A stretch of DNA of 52,569 bases from Erysipelatoclostridium sp. AM42-17 (GCF_003480255.1 NZ_QUIN01000016.1:1-52569); one strand, 5' to 3'; numbered from the stretch's first letter, positions 26,254 to 36,599 are shown. Notes: generated from the sequence alone by a model not told the origin. Program-made: numbers and translations.

Positions 26254-28599
26254 ATGAAATTAGGAAATTTGGCAATAGGGAAAAGTGCGACTATTGTTTC
26301 TGTAGGGGGAACTGGCGCATTAAGGCAACATTTCTTAGATATGGGATTAATTCAAGGAACCAAAGTGACGGTAGTGAAATATGCCCCTATGGGGGATCCT
26401 ATTGAAATTAAAATCCATGGTTATGAATTAACTATTCGTAAGGATGATGCTCAAAAAATAGAAGTTCAAGAAATAACGGATGAAAATCAAATTGAAGATG
26501 TGATTAATGAAAATAAATTAATCAAACAACATCCAGGATATGGAGAAAGTAATGAATCATTAAAAAAGAATCAAAAACCTGTTTATGGTGAAAATGAAAA
26601 ACTAACATTTGCGTTAGTAGGAAATCAAAACTGTGGAAAAACAACATTATTCAACCAATTAACAGGATCTAACCAACACGTAGGGAACTTTCCTGGGGTT
26701 ACTGTAGATCGAAAAGATGGGATAATTAAAGGTTATCCCCAAACTTTAATTACCGATTTACCGGGTATTTATTCTATGTCTCCTTATAGTAGTGAAGAAA
26801 TTGTAACGAGAAACTTTTTATTAAAAGAAAAACCAAAAGCCATTATTGATATTGTTGACGCTACAAATATTGAAAGAAACTTATATCTTACCATGCAGTT
26901 AATTGAATTAGATATGCCGATGGTTGTAGCTTTAAATATGATGGATGAAATGCTAGGTAATGGAGGAACAGTGCTTATTAATGAACTAGAAGCCTTGTTA
27001 GGTGTTCCGGTTATTCCTATTTCAGCCGCTAAAGGAGAAGGAATAGAAGAATTAATTAGTCATGTTTTACATGTAGCCCGTTATCAAGAAAGACCACAAA
27101 TCTTCAAACATGATCAAAATAAACGTGATCAAGCAGTAGAAAGATGTGTTCATGCGATAGAACATTTAATAGAAGATCATGCCCGTGATTCAGGGATTCC
27201 TTTACGCTTTGTAGCGACTAAATTAGCAGAAGGGGATCAACTCTTACTTGATCAATTAAACTTAAGTCAAAATGAAAAAGAAACTTTAGAACATATTAAT
27301 ATTCAATTAGAGGAAGAAAGTGGTTTAGACCGTTCAGCTGCCATAGCCAGTATGCGTTTTGGTTTTATTGGTGAAATATGCAAAGAAACTGTCAAAAAAC
27401 CACATGAAAGTAAAGAACGTTTAAGAAGTCAAAGGATAGATAAAATTTTAACCGGAAAATACACCGGAATACCAGCCTTTATTGGCATTATGGCGATTGT
27501 GTTCTGTTTAACTTTTAACGTTATTGGAGCCTTTTTACAAAATGTATTAGAGATGGGTGTGAACTATGTTACAGTATGCGCTGATCAGTTTCTAACAAGT
27601 ATGAAAATTAATGAAGCTTTACATTCATTAATTATTGATGGTGTTTTTAATGGGGTAGGAACCGTTTTGAGTTTCTTACCGATTATTGTGACTTTATTCT
27701 TTTTCTTATCTATTTTAGAAGATAGTGGTTATATGGCGCGTGTTGCTTTTATTATGGATAAGTTACTTAGAAAGATTGGTTTATCAGGAAGAAGCATTGT
27801 ACCAATGTTAATTGGTTTTGGTTGTACTGTACCAGGAGTGATGGCAAGTCGTACATTATCATCAAGACGAGATCGAAGAATGACCATTATTTTAACTCCA
27901 TTTATGTCATGTTCAGCGAAGTTACCGATCTATGCTTTCTTTGCATCTATCTTTTTTCCGGGGAAAGGTGCATTATTGATGATCATGCTTTATGTTTTTG
28001 GTATTGTAATGGGAATTATTTTTGCATTGATTTTAAAAGGAACATACTTTAAAGGAGAACCTGTTCCGTTTGTCATGGAGTTACCTAATTATCGTATGCC
28101 TGGTATTAAAAATGTAAGTCAATTATTATGGGAAAAGGCAAAAGATTTCTTACAAAGAGCATTTACGGTTATTTTTGTAGCGACAGTGGTTATTTGGTTC
28201 TTACAAACATTTGATGTGCGTTTTAATATTGTAACGCAATCTAAAGATAGTATTTTAGCACTGATTGCTGGTTATATTGCGCCATTATTTAAACCTCTAG
28301 GATTTGGTGATTGGCGTATTTCTACAGCATTAATATCAGGATTTATGGCTAAAGAAAGTGTCGTATCGACATTATCTATTTTATATGGATCAACACAAGT
28401 CTTACTTGCATCTTTAACTTTACCTGCTGTTATTTCATTATTAATCTTTTGTTTACTTTATACACCATGTGTGGCAGCCATTGCCGCCATTAAAAGAGAA
28501 CTAGGTGGTAAATGGGCATTGATTGTTGTCTTTGGGCAATGTGCGATTGCCTGGTTGGCTTCTTTTGTGGTTTATCATATGATATTATTTATATTTTAA
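26254..28599 (+). CDS. feoB: Ferrous iron transporter FeoB with fused FeoA domain
   Basis: A 781-aa inner-membrane iron(II) transporter. Residues 1-72 form a FeoA-like SH3 domain (FLDMGLIQGTKVTVVKYAPM), then a linker. The GTPase domain begins at about 117: G1 GNQNCGKTT at 123-131, VGNFPGVTVD switch, G3 DLPG, G4 NMMD. A membrane part with paired gate regions follows (LPIIVTLFFFLSILEDSGYMAR and the CTVPGVMASRTL cysteine motif). Separate FeoA genes are the more common layout, so the fusion is notable but known in anaerobic Bacillota. RBS GGAAGGTG. No Fur-type box was clearly seen upstream. Confidence 0.96.
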   Translation: MKLGNLAIGKSATIVSVGGTGALRQHFLDMGLIQGTKVTVVKYAPMGDPIEIKIHGYELTIRKDDAQKIEVQEITDENQIEDVINENKLIKQHPGYGESNESLKKNQKPVYGENEKLTFALVGNQNCGKTTLFNQLTGSNQHVGNFPGVTVDRKDGIIKGYPQTLITDLPGIYSMSPYSSEEIVTRNFLLKEKPKAIIDIVDATNIERNLYLTMQLIELDMPMVVALNMMDEMLGNGGTVLINELEALLGVPVIPISAAKGEGIEELISHVLHVARYQERPQIFKHDQNKRDQAVERCVHAIEHLIEDHARDSGIPLRFVATKLAEGDQLLLDQLNLSQNEKETLEHINIQLEEESGLDRSAAIASMRFGFIGEICKETVKKPHESKERLRSQRIDKILTGKYTGIPAFIGIMAIVFCLTFNVIGAFLQNVLEMGVNYVTVCADQFLTSMKINEALHSLIIDGVFNGVGTVLSFLPIIVTLFFFLSILEDSGYMARVAFIMDKLLRKIGLSGRSIVPMLIGFGCTVPGVMASRTLSSRRDRRMTIILTPFMSCSAKLPIYAFFASIFFPGKGALLMIMLYVFGIVMGIIFALILKGTYFKGEPVPFVMELPNYRMPGIKNVSQLLWEKAKDFLQRAFTVIFVATVVIWFLQTFDVRFNIVTQSKDSILALIAGYIAPLFKPLGFGDWRISTALISGFMAKESVVSTLSILYGSTQVLLASLTLPAVISLLIFCLLYTPCVAAIAAIKRELGGKWALIVVFGQCAIAWLASFVVYHMILFIF

Positions 28600-28602
28600 A
28601 TA

Positions 28603-28640
28603 AAAAAACAGCTTCAAGGTGGTGCTTGAAACTGTTTTTT
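28603..28640 (+). terminator. Rho-independent terminator after feoB
   Basis: Stem AAACAGCTTCAAG with CTTGAAACTGTTT and a T tract, immediately after the feoB stop. The 180 bp beyond it to the next gene carry a promoter-like TATGAT at 28795 and no clear gene. Confidence 0.8.
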
Positions 28641-28824
28641 TCAACTATTTATATATATTTAAGGGAAGGGAAAATTTATGAATAGTTTTTATATTGCTTG
28701 GTTCATCTCCTTTCACCTATGATAATAAAGAATAAATGTGAATTGAATTTAACTTTTTGATGTAATTATTTCGTTTAAATATCGCAAAATATGTTATGAT
28801 ACGCATAATAAAGGAGGAAGTAAA

Positions 28825-29235
28825 ATAGAATATCAGTTATATCAAGACTTACCTCAAGAAGCCAAAAGAATTAGAGAATTAGTCTTTATGCAAGAACAAG
28901 GATTTCAAAATGAATTTGATGATCTAGATCATCATTGTTTTCATCTTGTATTGTTTATAGATCATCAACATGTCGCTACATGTCGCTTTTATAAAGAAAA
29001 TGAAGCTTACATTATTGGCAGAGTTGCAGTAATAAAAGAACTAAGAAAACAACATCTTGGGGGAAAAGTGTTACAATATGCTCAAGATGAAATAAAAAGA
29101 TTAGGGGGACATGTCATCAAATTACATGCTCAAGTTCAAGCGATGCCTTTTTATCAAAAGTATGGATATGTAGGTTATGGAGAAATTGAAGATGATGAGG
29201 GATGCCCTCATATGTGGATGAAAAAAGAGGTTTAA
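28825..29235 (+). CDS. GNAT acetyltransferase (ElaA/YjcF-like) with ATA at the start position
   Basis: A 136-aa GNAT-fold protein: FHLVLFIDHQHVATCRFY, GRVAVIKELRKQHLGGKVL acetyl-CoA loop and AMPFYQKYGYVGYGE. A strong RBS AAGGAGG (28811-28817) is spaced seven bases from ATA 28825-28827, exactly where family alignment wants the initiator. No ATG, GTG or TTG lies in frame between the RBS and Met at 28888, which is inside the domain. Either ATA initiates, or the start codon was lost (G-to-A), or this is a base error. Downstream the next gene starts 1 bp after its stop. Confidence 0.7.
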   Translation: MEYQLYQDLPQEAKRIRELVFMQEQGFQNEFDDLDHHCFHLVLFIDHQHVATCRFYKENEAYIIGRVAVIKELRKQHLGGKVLQYAQDEIKRLGGHVIKLHAQVQAMPFYQKYGYVGYGEIEDDEGCPHMWMKKEV

Positions 29236-29236
29236 T

Positions 29237-29767
29237 ATGCAATTAAAATATGTCAATCGTCAAGTTAGAAAAGAAATACAAGCTATTTATGAAGCTTCTT
29301 TTCCTGAAAATGAACGGGTTTCCTTTTCTCATTTATTAAAACAGGCTCGTCATCGCAACGCTTATTTTTATTATGCTTTGCATCATCATAAAAAAGTAGG
29401 CTTAATTTATTTAATCGAATATCAAGATATTGTTTTTATTTTTTACTTAGCGATAAAAGAAGAATATCGAGGACGTGGTCTAGGCAGTCAAATATTAAAG
29501 ACAGTTTTAAACCATTATCCATATCATCGTATTATTTTAAATATTGAAGCCGGTGATGATGAAGAACAAGTAAAAAGAAGAGATTTCTATTTAAAGAATG
29601 GATTTGAATTAGCTGATTATCAAACAATTGAAAATAAAGTGATTTATCAAATGTTATATTTTCAAGGCTATGTAAGTAAAAAAGAATACTTTGAGATGGT
29701 CATAGATTATTTTGGTCAAGACGTCTTTAATCAATATTATGTAACAGGGGAGGATGAAGATGAATAA
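29237..29767 (+). CDS. GNAT-family acetyltransferase
   Basis: A 176-aa GNAT protein: AFPENERVSF-like N-terminus (ASFPENERVSFSHLLKQA) and the acetyl-CoA pyrophosphate loop EEYRGRGLGSQILK near residue 75. Its substrate is unknown. It overlaps the MATE start region, giving an operon GNAT-GNAT-MATE-amidohydrolase-LysR with almost no gaps. Confidence 0.88.
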   Translation: MQLKYVNRQVRKEIQAIYEASFPENERVSFSHLLKQARHRNAYFYYALHHHKKVGLIYLIEYQDIVFIFYLAIKEEYRGRGLGSQILKTVLNHYPYHRIILNIEAGDDEEQVKRRDFYLKNGFELADYQTIENKVIYQMLYFQGYVSKKEYFEMVIDYFGQDVFNQYYVTGEDEDE

Positions 29768-31097
29768 AGAACAAGACTTTACCCATGGTGTAATATGGAA
29801 ACAATTATTATTTTTCTTTTTTCCTATCTTAATAGGAACTTTTTTTCAACAACTTTATAATACAGTTGATACGATTATTGTTGGTCAAGCATGTGGAACG
29901 AATGCTCTTGCGGCAGTAGGGTCCACAGGAAACTTAACCAATCTAATTGTTCAGTTCTATGTCGGTTTATCAACGGGAGCCTCAGTTGTCATTGCGCAGT
30001 TTTATGGGGCTCATGATGATCAAAAAGTATCACAGGCAGTGCATACATCTTATATGATGGCTTTTATTAGTGGGATTTTCATGATGTTATTTGGACTATT
30101 TTGTTCAAAAGCATGCTTATCCATGATTGGCGTACCTCAAGATATTTTAGGGGATTCTGCAATGTATATGTCACTTTATTTTTTAGGCATGATTCCCGGT
30201 GCTGTTTATAATATTGGTTCAGGTATTTTAAGAGCTGTAGGGGATTCTAAAAGACCACTATATTATTTAATTGTTTGTAGTATTGTCAATGTTGTTTTTG
30301 ACTATATTTTTGTTGTGGTTTTACATATGGGTATTAAAGGAGCAGCCATTGCGACGATTATTGCCCAAACTGTATGTGCTATCTGTGTCACTGTACAATT
30401 ATTAAGAAGTCAAACAAGTTTTCAATTAAAGACAAAACTCTTAAAAATTAATTTTCCTATTTTAAAGAAAATTATTAAAATTGGTGCTCCAGCAGGCATT
30501 CAATCTACGATGTATAGTATTGCTAATATATTATTACAAACAAAAATTAATGCTTTTGGAACGATGATTATCGCAACTTGGGCTGTTTATATTAAAATAG
30601 ATGCTTTATTCTGGATGGTGATGGCAGCCATCGGGGCTTCGATTACAACCTTTGTTGGACAAAACTATGGAGCTAAAATATATTCTCGTATTAAACAGGG
30701 AGCCAGAACAGCATTAGTCATTGCTTTAACGATGGCAGTATCTTTAAGTTTAATTTTATGTTTTTCAGGTCCTTATATTACAAGATTATTCTCTAGTGAT
30801 ATGAAGATTGTGAGTGAATGTCAAAGTATCATGTTATTTTTAATGCCATTTTATTTTACATATTGTTGTGTAGAAATCTTTTCAGGAACAATGAGAGGAA
30901 GTGGGGAATCGTTTAAACCAATGGTATTAGTTTGTTTAGGTATTTGTGTACTAAGGGTTATTTGGATTACTTTTGTTTCACCATATTTTCCATCATTAAA
31001 AGGGGTTCTTGTTTCTTATCCAATTACTTGGACCTTTACATCTATTCTTTTTATTTTCTATTATCGTCATTTTAAAAAGACACATTTAAAGGAGTAA
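29760..31097 (+). CDS. MATE-family efflux transporter
   Basis: A 445-aa, 12-segment MATE pump with FQQLYNTVDTIIVG and VGSTGNLTNLIV near the N-terminus and the same pattern repeated in the second half. ATG 29760 is chosen because GGGGAGG at 29747 is spaced 7 bp; ATG 29754 would be too close. It overlaps the previous gene by 8 bp. It probably exports a toxic amine or drug, and the flanking acetyltransferases fit a modification/export unit (inference). Confidence 0.9.
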   Translation: MNKEQDFTHGVIWKQLLFFFFPILIGTFFQQLYNTVDTIIVGQACGTNALAAVGSTGNLTNLIVQFYVGLSTGASVVIAQFYGAHDDQKVSQAVHTSYMMAFISGIFMMLFGLFCSKACLSMIGVPQDILGDSAMYMSLYFLGMIPGAVYNIGSGILRAVGDSKRPLYYLIVCSIVNVVFDYIFVVVLHMGIKGAAIATIIAQTVCAICVTVQLLRSQTSFQLKTKLLKINFPILKKIIKIGAPAGIQSTMYSIANILLQTKINAFGTMIIATWAVYIKIDALFWMVMAAIGASITTFVGQNYGAKIYSRIKQGARTALVIALTMAVSLSLILCFSGPYITRLFSSDMKIVSECQSIMLFLMPFYFTYCCVEIFSGTMRGSGESFKPMVLVCLGICVLRVIWITFVSPYFPSLKGVLVSYPITWTFTSILFIFYYRHFKKTHLKE

Positions 31098-31100
31098 AAT

Positions 31101-31895
31101 ATGACCCAATTACCTGTTATCTTACATCAAAAACCTTTTACTATTTATAATCAAGATCAACATCTTTATCCTATTGTTGTATCTATGCCCCATAGTGGCA
31201 CATGGCTTACCCAAAAGATGAAAGATCAACTTATTCAAGATGTTATCTTGCCTAATAATGATTGGTATATTCCGCAGGTGTATCATTTTTTAAAAGCAAT
31301 GAAGATAACAGTCATTGAAAATCATATATCACGCTATGTCATTGATCCCAATCGTTCACTTCAAGATTGTTTGAATGACAGTTATAAAACGAATCTTATT
31401 TATACGCATACAACTTTAGATGATCCCATGTATTTACATCCTTTATCTCAAGATGAAATTGAACAAAGAATAAACTTATACTATCAGCCTTATCATCAAG
31501 CCATCAAAGATGCTTTAAGTGAAAAGAAAAAGTATTTTGATCATGTTTATCTCATTGATTTACATAGTTTTGGAGCAGATTTAGGATGTGATATTATCTT
31601 AGGTAATCGTAGACAAACAACAATGAATAAAACATTATTTAATTTTGTTCATCAAGAATTAGAAAAACAAGGTTTGAAAGTCACTGATAATGAGCCATTT
31701 CAAGGAGGCTATATAACACAAAGTCATGCTAGTCAAAGTGTCGAAACATTACAAATAGAAATGAGATATAAGAGTTATATTGCTGATAGATATTTTGGAA
31801 AGGAAGAATTTCCTGAGATTGATCAAGAACTGATGCAACAAACCAGTCTTAAACTTCAACAGTTTTTTCATTCTTTTATTCAATATATTCAATAA
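31101..31895 (+). CDS. N-formylglutamate amidohydrolase family protein
   Basis: A 264-aa member of the FGase family: VVSMPHSGTWLT, NNDWYIPQVY, ISRYVIDPNRS and LIDLHSFGAD are the conserved blocks that hold the metal-binding His/Glu residues. The named activity is hydrolysis of N-formylglutamate in histidine breakdown, but no hut genes are nearby, so another N-acyl amide may be the substrate. It starts 3 bp after the MATE stop. Confidence 0.82.
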   Translation: MTQLPVILHQKPFTIYNQDQHLYPIVVSMPHSGTWLTQKMKDQLIQDVILPNNDWYIPQVYHFLKAMKITVIENHISRYVIDPNRSLQDCLNDSYKTNLIYTHTTLDDPMYLHPLSQDEIEQRINLYYQPYHQAIKDALSEKKKYFDHVYLIDLHSFGADLGCDIILGNRRQTTMNKTLFNFVHQELEKQGLKVTDNEPFQGGYITQSHASQSVETLQIEMRYKSYIADRYFGKEEFPEIDQELMQQTSLKLQQFFHSFIQYIQ

Positions 31896-31904
31896 GGAGG
31901 GCTT

Positions 31905-32786
31905 ATGGAAACACGTTTATTATACTATTTTTTAACGGTCGCTAAAGAAAAGAATATTACTAAAAGTGCTGAATTATTACATATTACCCAGCCCACGCTT
32001 TCTAGACAATTAACACAATTAGAAGAAAGTATTGGACAACAGCTTTTAATTAGAGGAAAAAAGGGAATTCAGTTAACTGAAGCTGGTAAACTATTTGAAA
32101 GAAGAGCGCAAGATATTTTAGATCTCATTGATAAAACAACTGCGGAACTGAATTATGAAGAAGAATTAGTAGGGACGATTTCTATTGGTACGGCTGATTG
32201 TCAGGCGTCAAATGAACTATTATCGCAATTAGTAAGTCATTGTCAAAAACAATATCCTCATATCTTATTTGATTTTTATTGTGCTGAAGCTAAATTAGTG
32301 ATTGAAAAACTCAATCAAGGTTTAATAGATATCGGTTTATTATTAGAACCTGTTGATTTAGATGGCTTTGATTATATTCGTTTACCTTTTAAAGAAAAAT
32401 GGGGTATTATGATTAATGCAGATCATCCACTTTCTAAAAAGGATGTATTACATCCTCAAGATCTTATTGATATTCCCTTATTCTTTAATATGAAAAGAGT
32501 ATTAATTCAAGATGAAATAAGACATTGGGCTCAAGATTATTATAAAGATTATCATTTTATTGGTTCGTTCAATTTGAGTACCAACATGACATCCTTTATT
32601 GAAAAGAATTTAGGGGCTGCATTATGTGTAGAAGGAACATCAGCAAATCAATATTATCCACAAATTAAATTCGTTCCTATTGAACCGCCTATTTATTCCA
32701 ATACAGTTATTGCCTGGAAAAAGAATCGTCCCCAAACAGCTATTATGAAAAAAATAATTGAATTATTTAATGAAATGAATAAGTAA
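31905..32786 (+). CDS. LysR-family transcriptional regulator
   Basis: A 293-aa LysR protein: METRLLYYFLTVAKEKNITK and the helix-turn-helix SAELLHITQPTLSRQLTQLE, then an effector domain. It is the last gene of a co-directional cluster and not divergent from it, so the targets are less obvious. It ends in a terminator before the ABC transporter promoter. Confidence 0.9.
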   Translation: METRLLYYFLTVAKEKNITKSAELLHITQPTLSRQLTQLEESIGQQLLIRGKKGIQLTEAGKLFERRAQDILDLIDKTTAELNYEEELVGTISIGTADCQASNELLSQLVSHCQKQYPHILFDFYCAEAKLVIEKLNQGLIDIGLLLEPVDLDGFDYIRLPFKEKWGIMINADHPLSKKDVLHPQDLIDIPLFFNMKRVLIQDEIRHWAQDYYKDYHFIGSFNLSTNMTSFIEKNLGAALCVEGTSANQYYPQIKFVPIEPPIYSNTVIAWKKNRPQTAIMKKIIELFNEMNK

Positions 32787-32805
32787 CAAGGTTACTTATT
32801 TTTTT
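32778..32805 (+). terminator. Rho-independent terminator
   Basis: Perfect arms AATAAGTAAC and GTTACTTATT with a 3-nt loop and T7, overlapping the LysR stop. Confidence 0.85.
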
Positions 32806-32845
32806 GTATACATTCAATAATAATTTATTAAAACAATATAAAGTT

Positions 32846-32874
32846 TTGACAAATAACAAAAACAAGTGTAAATT
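32846..32874 (+). promoter_or_regulatory. Promoter of the amino-acid ABC operon
   Basis: TTGACA at 32846-32851, a 17-bp spacer and TAAATT at 32869-32874, 28 bp before the permease start. Confidence 0.65.
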
Positions 32875-32902
32875 ATGGGTATAGATGGAAAGGAGAATCA
32901 AC

Positions 32903-33601
32903 GTGGCAGTATTTTTTGAAAATATTGGTAAATACATTTCAAGATTTAATGATGCTTTTGTCGTTACAATTGAATTATCAATTATCTCTTTAATTCTTGC
33001 GACAATTATTGGGATCGTTGTAGGTTTGATTAATACTTCAAAAAGTAAATCAATCATCATGAAAATCTTAAAATTTATCAGTAACATTTATATCGTAATC
33101 ATTCGTGGAACACCGATGTTAGTTCAAATCTTAATTATTTACTTCGGTATTGCACAGGTCTTAAGACCAACTGGTTTTTCTTGGCTTCGATTAGGGGGAA
33201 CATTTGGAGCTGGGGTTGTAGCATTATCATTAAATGCCGGTGCTTATATGGCAGAAATCGTTAGAGCGGGGATTGAAGCTGTTGATATTGGACAAATTGA
33301 AGCAGCAAGATCGCTTGGTTTACCATATAGTAAAACAATGACAAAAGTTGTCTTACCACAGGCATTAAGAACAATGTTACCATCCATTATTAATCAATTT
33401 ATTATTTCAATTAAAGATACTTCTTTATTATCAGCAATTGGGCTTGCTGAACTTACAAATGTTGGGAAAACAGTTGCCTCCACATGGACAAGCCAAACAA
33501 TGTCATTATTTTGTTTGATGGCTCTCTATTATTTAGTGATGTGTACAGTGCTAGCTAAAGTCGCAAAAATTGTAGAAAAGAGGTTGTCATATGGAAGATA
33601 A
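32903..33601 (+). CDS. Polar amino-acid ABC transporter permease
   Basis: A 232-aa inner-membrane permease of the His/Glu/Arg/Gln class. It has about five membrane segments and the EAA loop [22 protein letters not shown] that docks the ATPase. GTG 32903 is preferred because AAGGAG at 32890-32895 is spaced for it, whereas the ATG at 32885 lies before that site. First gene of a three-gene importer with ATPase and binding protein. Confidence 0.9.
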   Translation: MAVFFENIGKYISRFNDAFVVTIELSIISLILATIIGIVVGLINTSKSKSIIMKILKFISNIYIVIIRGTPMLVQILIIYFGIAQVLRPTGFSWLRLGGTFGAGVVALSLNAGAYMAEIVRAGIEAVDIGQIEAARSLGLPYSKTMTKVVLPQALRTMLPSIINQFIISIKDTSLLSAIGLAELTNVGKTVASTWTSQTMSLFCLMALYYLVMCTVLAKVAKIVEKRLSYGR

Positions 33602-34328
33602 TGTAAAAGTATCAGTTCAACATCTTAATAAGAAGTTTGGTCAATTAGAGGTCTTAAAAGATATTTCAGTAGAAATAAAAGAAGGGGAAGTCATTTGTTT
33701 AATTGGTCCATCAGGATCAGGAAAATCAACATTTTTAAGATGCTTAAATCGCTTGGAAGAAATCACAGGCGGTAAGGTCATTATTGATGGGCATGACCTT
33801 ACTGATGAAAAATTAGATATCAATAAAGTAAGAGAAAACATTGGAATGGTATTTCAACATTTTAACTTATTTCCACGTATGACAGTGAAAGAAAACATTA
33901 TGTTAGCACCAGTTCAATTAAAGAAAATGACTAAAGAAGAAGCTGAACAAAAAGCTTTAGCTTTATTAGATAGAGTCGGTTTAAAAGATAAAGCCGAAAC
34001 TTATCCAAGTCAATTATCAGGTGGTCAAAAACAAAGAGTGGCTATCGCTAGATCACTAGCAATGAATCCTGATATCATGTTGTTTGATGAACCAACAAGT
34101 GCCTTAGATCCAGAAATGGTAGGGGAAGTATTAGCCGTTATGAAAGATCTAGCAAGTCAAGGAATGACAATGGTTGTGGTGACTCATGAAATGGGCTTTG
34201 CTAGAGAAGTAGGATCTAAAGTCATCTTTATGGATGGGGGATATATTGTAGAACAAGGTGATCCTCATGAAGTGATTAATCATCCAAAACAACAAAGAAC
34301 GATAGATTTCTTAAATAAAGTATTATAG
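33591..34328 (+). CDS. Polar amino-acid ABC transporter ATP-binding protein
   Basis: A 245-aa GlnQ-type ATPase: Walker [10 protein letters not shown] at 38-46, Q-loop [13 protein letters not shown], signature LSGGQKQR, Walker [15 protein letters not shown] and H-loop VTHEM. It energises the permease whose gene it overlaps by 11 bp. Confidence 0.95.
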   Translation: MEDNVKVSVQHLNKKFGQLEVLKDISVEIKEGEVICLIGPSGSGKSTFLRCLNRLEEITGGKVIIDGHDLTDEKLDINKVRENIGMVFQHFNLFPRMTVKENIMLAPVQLKKMTKEEAEQKALALLDRVGLKDKAETYPSQLSGGQKQRVAIARSLAMNPDIMLFDEPTSALDPEMVGEVLAVMKDLASQGMTMVVVTHEMGFAREVGSKVIFMDGGYIVEQGDPHEVINHPKQQRTIDFLNKVL

Positions 34329-34374
34329 GTTATCACACAAATGTGTTGATATATATTGAAAGGGGAAGAGAAAT

Positions 34375-35136
34375 ATGAAAATGAAAAGATTAGGAGCGTT
34401 AATGTTAGCTGGATTAATGGCTATTTCATTAACAGGTTGTGGAAGTAGTTCATCAAGTGGAAGTAGCGAAAAAACATATATCATTGCTACGGATAAAACA
34501 TATCCTCCATTTGAAATGGAAAATGATCAAGGTAAATTAATAGGGGTAGATATGGATTTAATTCGTGCTATCGCTAAAGATCAAAAATTTAAAATTAAGA
34601 TTAATTCATTAGGATTTGATGCCGCATGTACTGCCTTAGAAGCAGGGGAAGCAGATGGTGTTATTGCTGGTATGACAATTACTGATGAAAGAAAACAAAA
34701 ATATGATTTTTCAAAACAATACTATGAAACAGGTGTTTCAATGGGTGTTAAAAAAGACTCGGGTATTAAAAGTTATGATGATTTAAAAGGTAAAACAGTT
34801 GTAGCTAAAACAAGTACTGCTGGTTTAGCTTATGCACAAAAGATTAAAGATAAATATGGATTTAACTTAGAAGTTGTTGAAGAATCAACATTCATGTTTG
34901 AAAAAGTAAAATCTGGTGAAGCTGTAGCATGTTTTGAAGATACACCAGTATTAAAATATATGATTAAAACAGGTGAATTAGATTTTGATACTCCTTGTGG
35001 TAATGAAAATCCTGCTTATTATGGATTTGCAGTATTAAAAGGTGAAAATGCTGATTTATTAAAGAAATTTAATAAAGGTTTAGCTAACTTAAAGAAAAAT
35101 GGTCAATACGATAAAATCTTAGCTAAATACGAATAA
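34375..35136 (+). CDS. Amino-acid ABC transporter substrate-binding lipoprotein
   Basis: A 253-aa extracellular receptor: lipobox LTGC (Cys near 22) and a Ser-rich linker, then the type-II periplasmic-binding fold (DKTYPPFEMENDQGKLIGVDMDL, IAGMTITDERKQKYDFS). It captures a polar amino acid (exact one unknown) for the upstream permease/ATPase. Its codon use is highly biased, as in strongly expressed genes. A good terminator follows. Confidence 0.93.
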   Translation: MKMKRLGALMLAGLMAISLTGCGSSSSSGSSEKTYIIATDKTYPPFEMENDQGKLIGVDMDLIRAIAKDQKFKIKINSLGFDAACTALEAGEADGVIAGMTITDERKQKYDFSKQYYETGVSMGVKKDSGIKSYDDLKGKTVVAKTSTAGLAYAQKIKDKYGFNLEVVEESTFMFEKVKSGEAVACFEDTPVLKYMIKTGELDFDTPCGNENPAYYGFAVLKGENADLLKKFNKGLANLKKNGQYDKILAKYE

Positions 35137-35140
35137 TGTA

Positions 35141-35170
35141 AAAAAGCGGTATCTTGAGATACCGTTTTTT
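35141..35170 (+). terminator. Rho-independent terminator of ABC importer operon
   Basis: Arms CGGTATC and GATACCG with loop TTGA, flanked by A5 and T6. Confidence 0.88.
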
Positions 35171-35248
35171 CTTTTACCAATTTTTTCCATATTCGTACCG
35201 TATTGTTGATTGAATTGGTTGGTATATTGATGATGGAGGTAAAAATAT

Positions 35249-36598
35249 ATGATAAAAAATGCTTTATTAAGTTTAAAGAAGAATATAGGAAGAACGATTC
35301 TCTTATTCTTTATCATTGTACTTATTACAAATCTTGTGATTGCTGGACTGTCAATTCAATCAGCGTCTAATAAAGAAATGCAACAGCTACAAAGTCAACT
35401 AGGTAATGATGTGACATTAACAGTTAACTTTAAAAATATGATGCAAGATAGACAACCTGGAGAAGCAGTAAATGAACAAAGTAATCAAATAACACTAGAG
35501 ATGGCAGATAGTGTGAAGAATTTAAAATATGTAAAAAACTATAACTATACCATTTCTACTTCTGCTAATAGTGATAGTGTAAGTGCCATTAAAAGTGAAT
35601 CTTCTAATAATATGCCAGGACGTAAAGAAGACGAAGGAGATTTAACGATTAGTGCGAATACGACAATGAAATACTTAGATTCTTTTACTAATGAAAGATA
35701 CAAGTTAACATCAGGTAGATTACTCACTGCAAAGGATAGTAGTAGTCAAAACTGTGTAATTGAAAAGAATCTGGCAAGTGATAATAACTTAAGTGTGGGT
35801 GATACTTTTACAGTATATACAACAGTGAATGATCAAAAGATAAGTCAAGAATTAACAGTTATAGGTATTTATGAAATACAATCATCAGACAATATGCAAA
35901 TAGGAGATGCTCATTTTAATAATCCTGTTAATACCATTTATACCGGTTTATCTGTAGGACAAACCTTATCTAATAGTAGTGAGAATTTAACATCAGCCAC
36001 TTATTATTTAGATGATCCTAAAAATGCAGATAGTTTTGTTAAATTAGCTAAAAAGAAAACAAGTATTGATTTTAATACTTATTCTTTAGAAACAAATGAT
36101 CAAATGTATAAACAAAATGCTTCTTCATTAGAAAATATGAAATCTTATGCTCAGTTATTTGTATGGATTATTGTTATTGGAGGAAGTGCTATTTTATGTT
36201 TAATTTTAGCTTTAACGATTAGAAATCGTTATTATGAATTTGGTGTTTTATTATCACTTGGACAAACTAAGGTTAAAATTATCTTACAACAATTATTAGA
36301 AATATTAGTGATTGCAGTGATAGCCATTGTTATTTCGTTGGGTACTGGTAAAGTAGCAGCCAATTCTATTTATCAAGTCATGGAAAGTAGTCAAACTGTT
36401 CAACAAAATGGTGGTCCTCAACATATGGATAATAATAAACAAGATCAACAAAAAGAACTGGATGTATCCATTACATCAGATAATGTCATTGAATTATTTG
36501 CGATTACTGGAGCAGTATGTGTTGTTTCAATCATTGTTCCAGCAACCTACATATTAAGACTCTCACCAAGAGAAATACTAACGAGAAAGGAAGGATAG
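35249..36598 (+). CDS. ABC transporter permease, FtsX/MacB type
   Basis: A 449-aa protein: one N-terminal membrane segment (TILLFFIIVLITNLVIAGLS), a large outside domain (about 45-290), and three C-terminal membrane segments. This is the standard FtsX/MacB layout of exporters for peptides, lipids or drugs that use mechanotransmission. RBS GGAGG. The ATPase gene follows 1 bp after the stop, so the two form a complete exporter. Confidence 0.88.
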   Translation: MIKNALLSLKKNIGRTILLFFIIVLITNLVIAGLSIQSASNKEMQQLQSQLGNDVTLTVNFKNMMQDRQPGEAVNEQSNQITLEMADSVKNLKYVKNYNYTISTSANSDSVSAIKSESSNNMPGRKEDEGDLTISANTTMKYLDSFTNERYKLTSGRLLTAKDSSSQNCVIEKNLASDNNLSVGDTFTVYTTVNDQKISQELTVIGIYEIQSSDNMQIGDAHFNNPVNTIYTGLSVGQTLSNSSENLTSATYYLDDPKNADSFVKLAKKKTSIDFNTYSLETNDQMYKQNASSLENMKSYAQLFVWIIVIGGSAILCLILALTIRNRYYEFGVLLSLGQTKVKIILQQLLEILVIAVIAIVISLGTGKVAANSIYQVMESSQTVQQNGGPQHMDNNKQDQQKELDVSITSDNVIELFAITGAVCVVSIIVPATYILRLSPREILTRKEG

Positions 36599-36599
36599 T

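Noticed and set aside
28678..28722. 14-codon ORF MNSFYIAWFISFHL with a GGAAGGG site between feoB and the GNAT gene
   Set aside because: Could be a leader peptide, but so short an ORF is expected by chance and no conservation can be judged.
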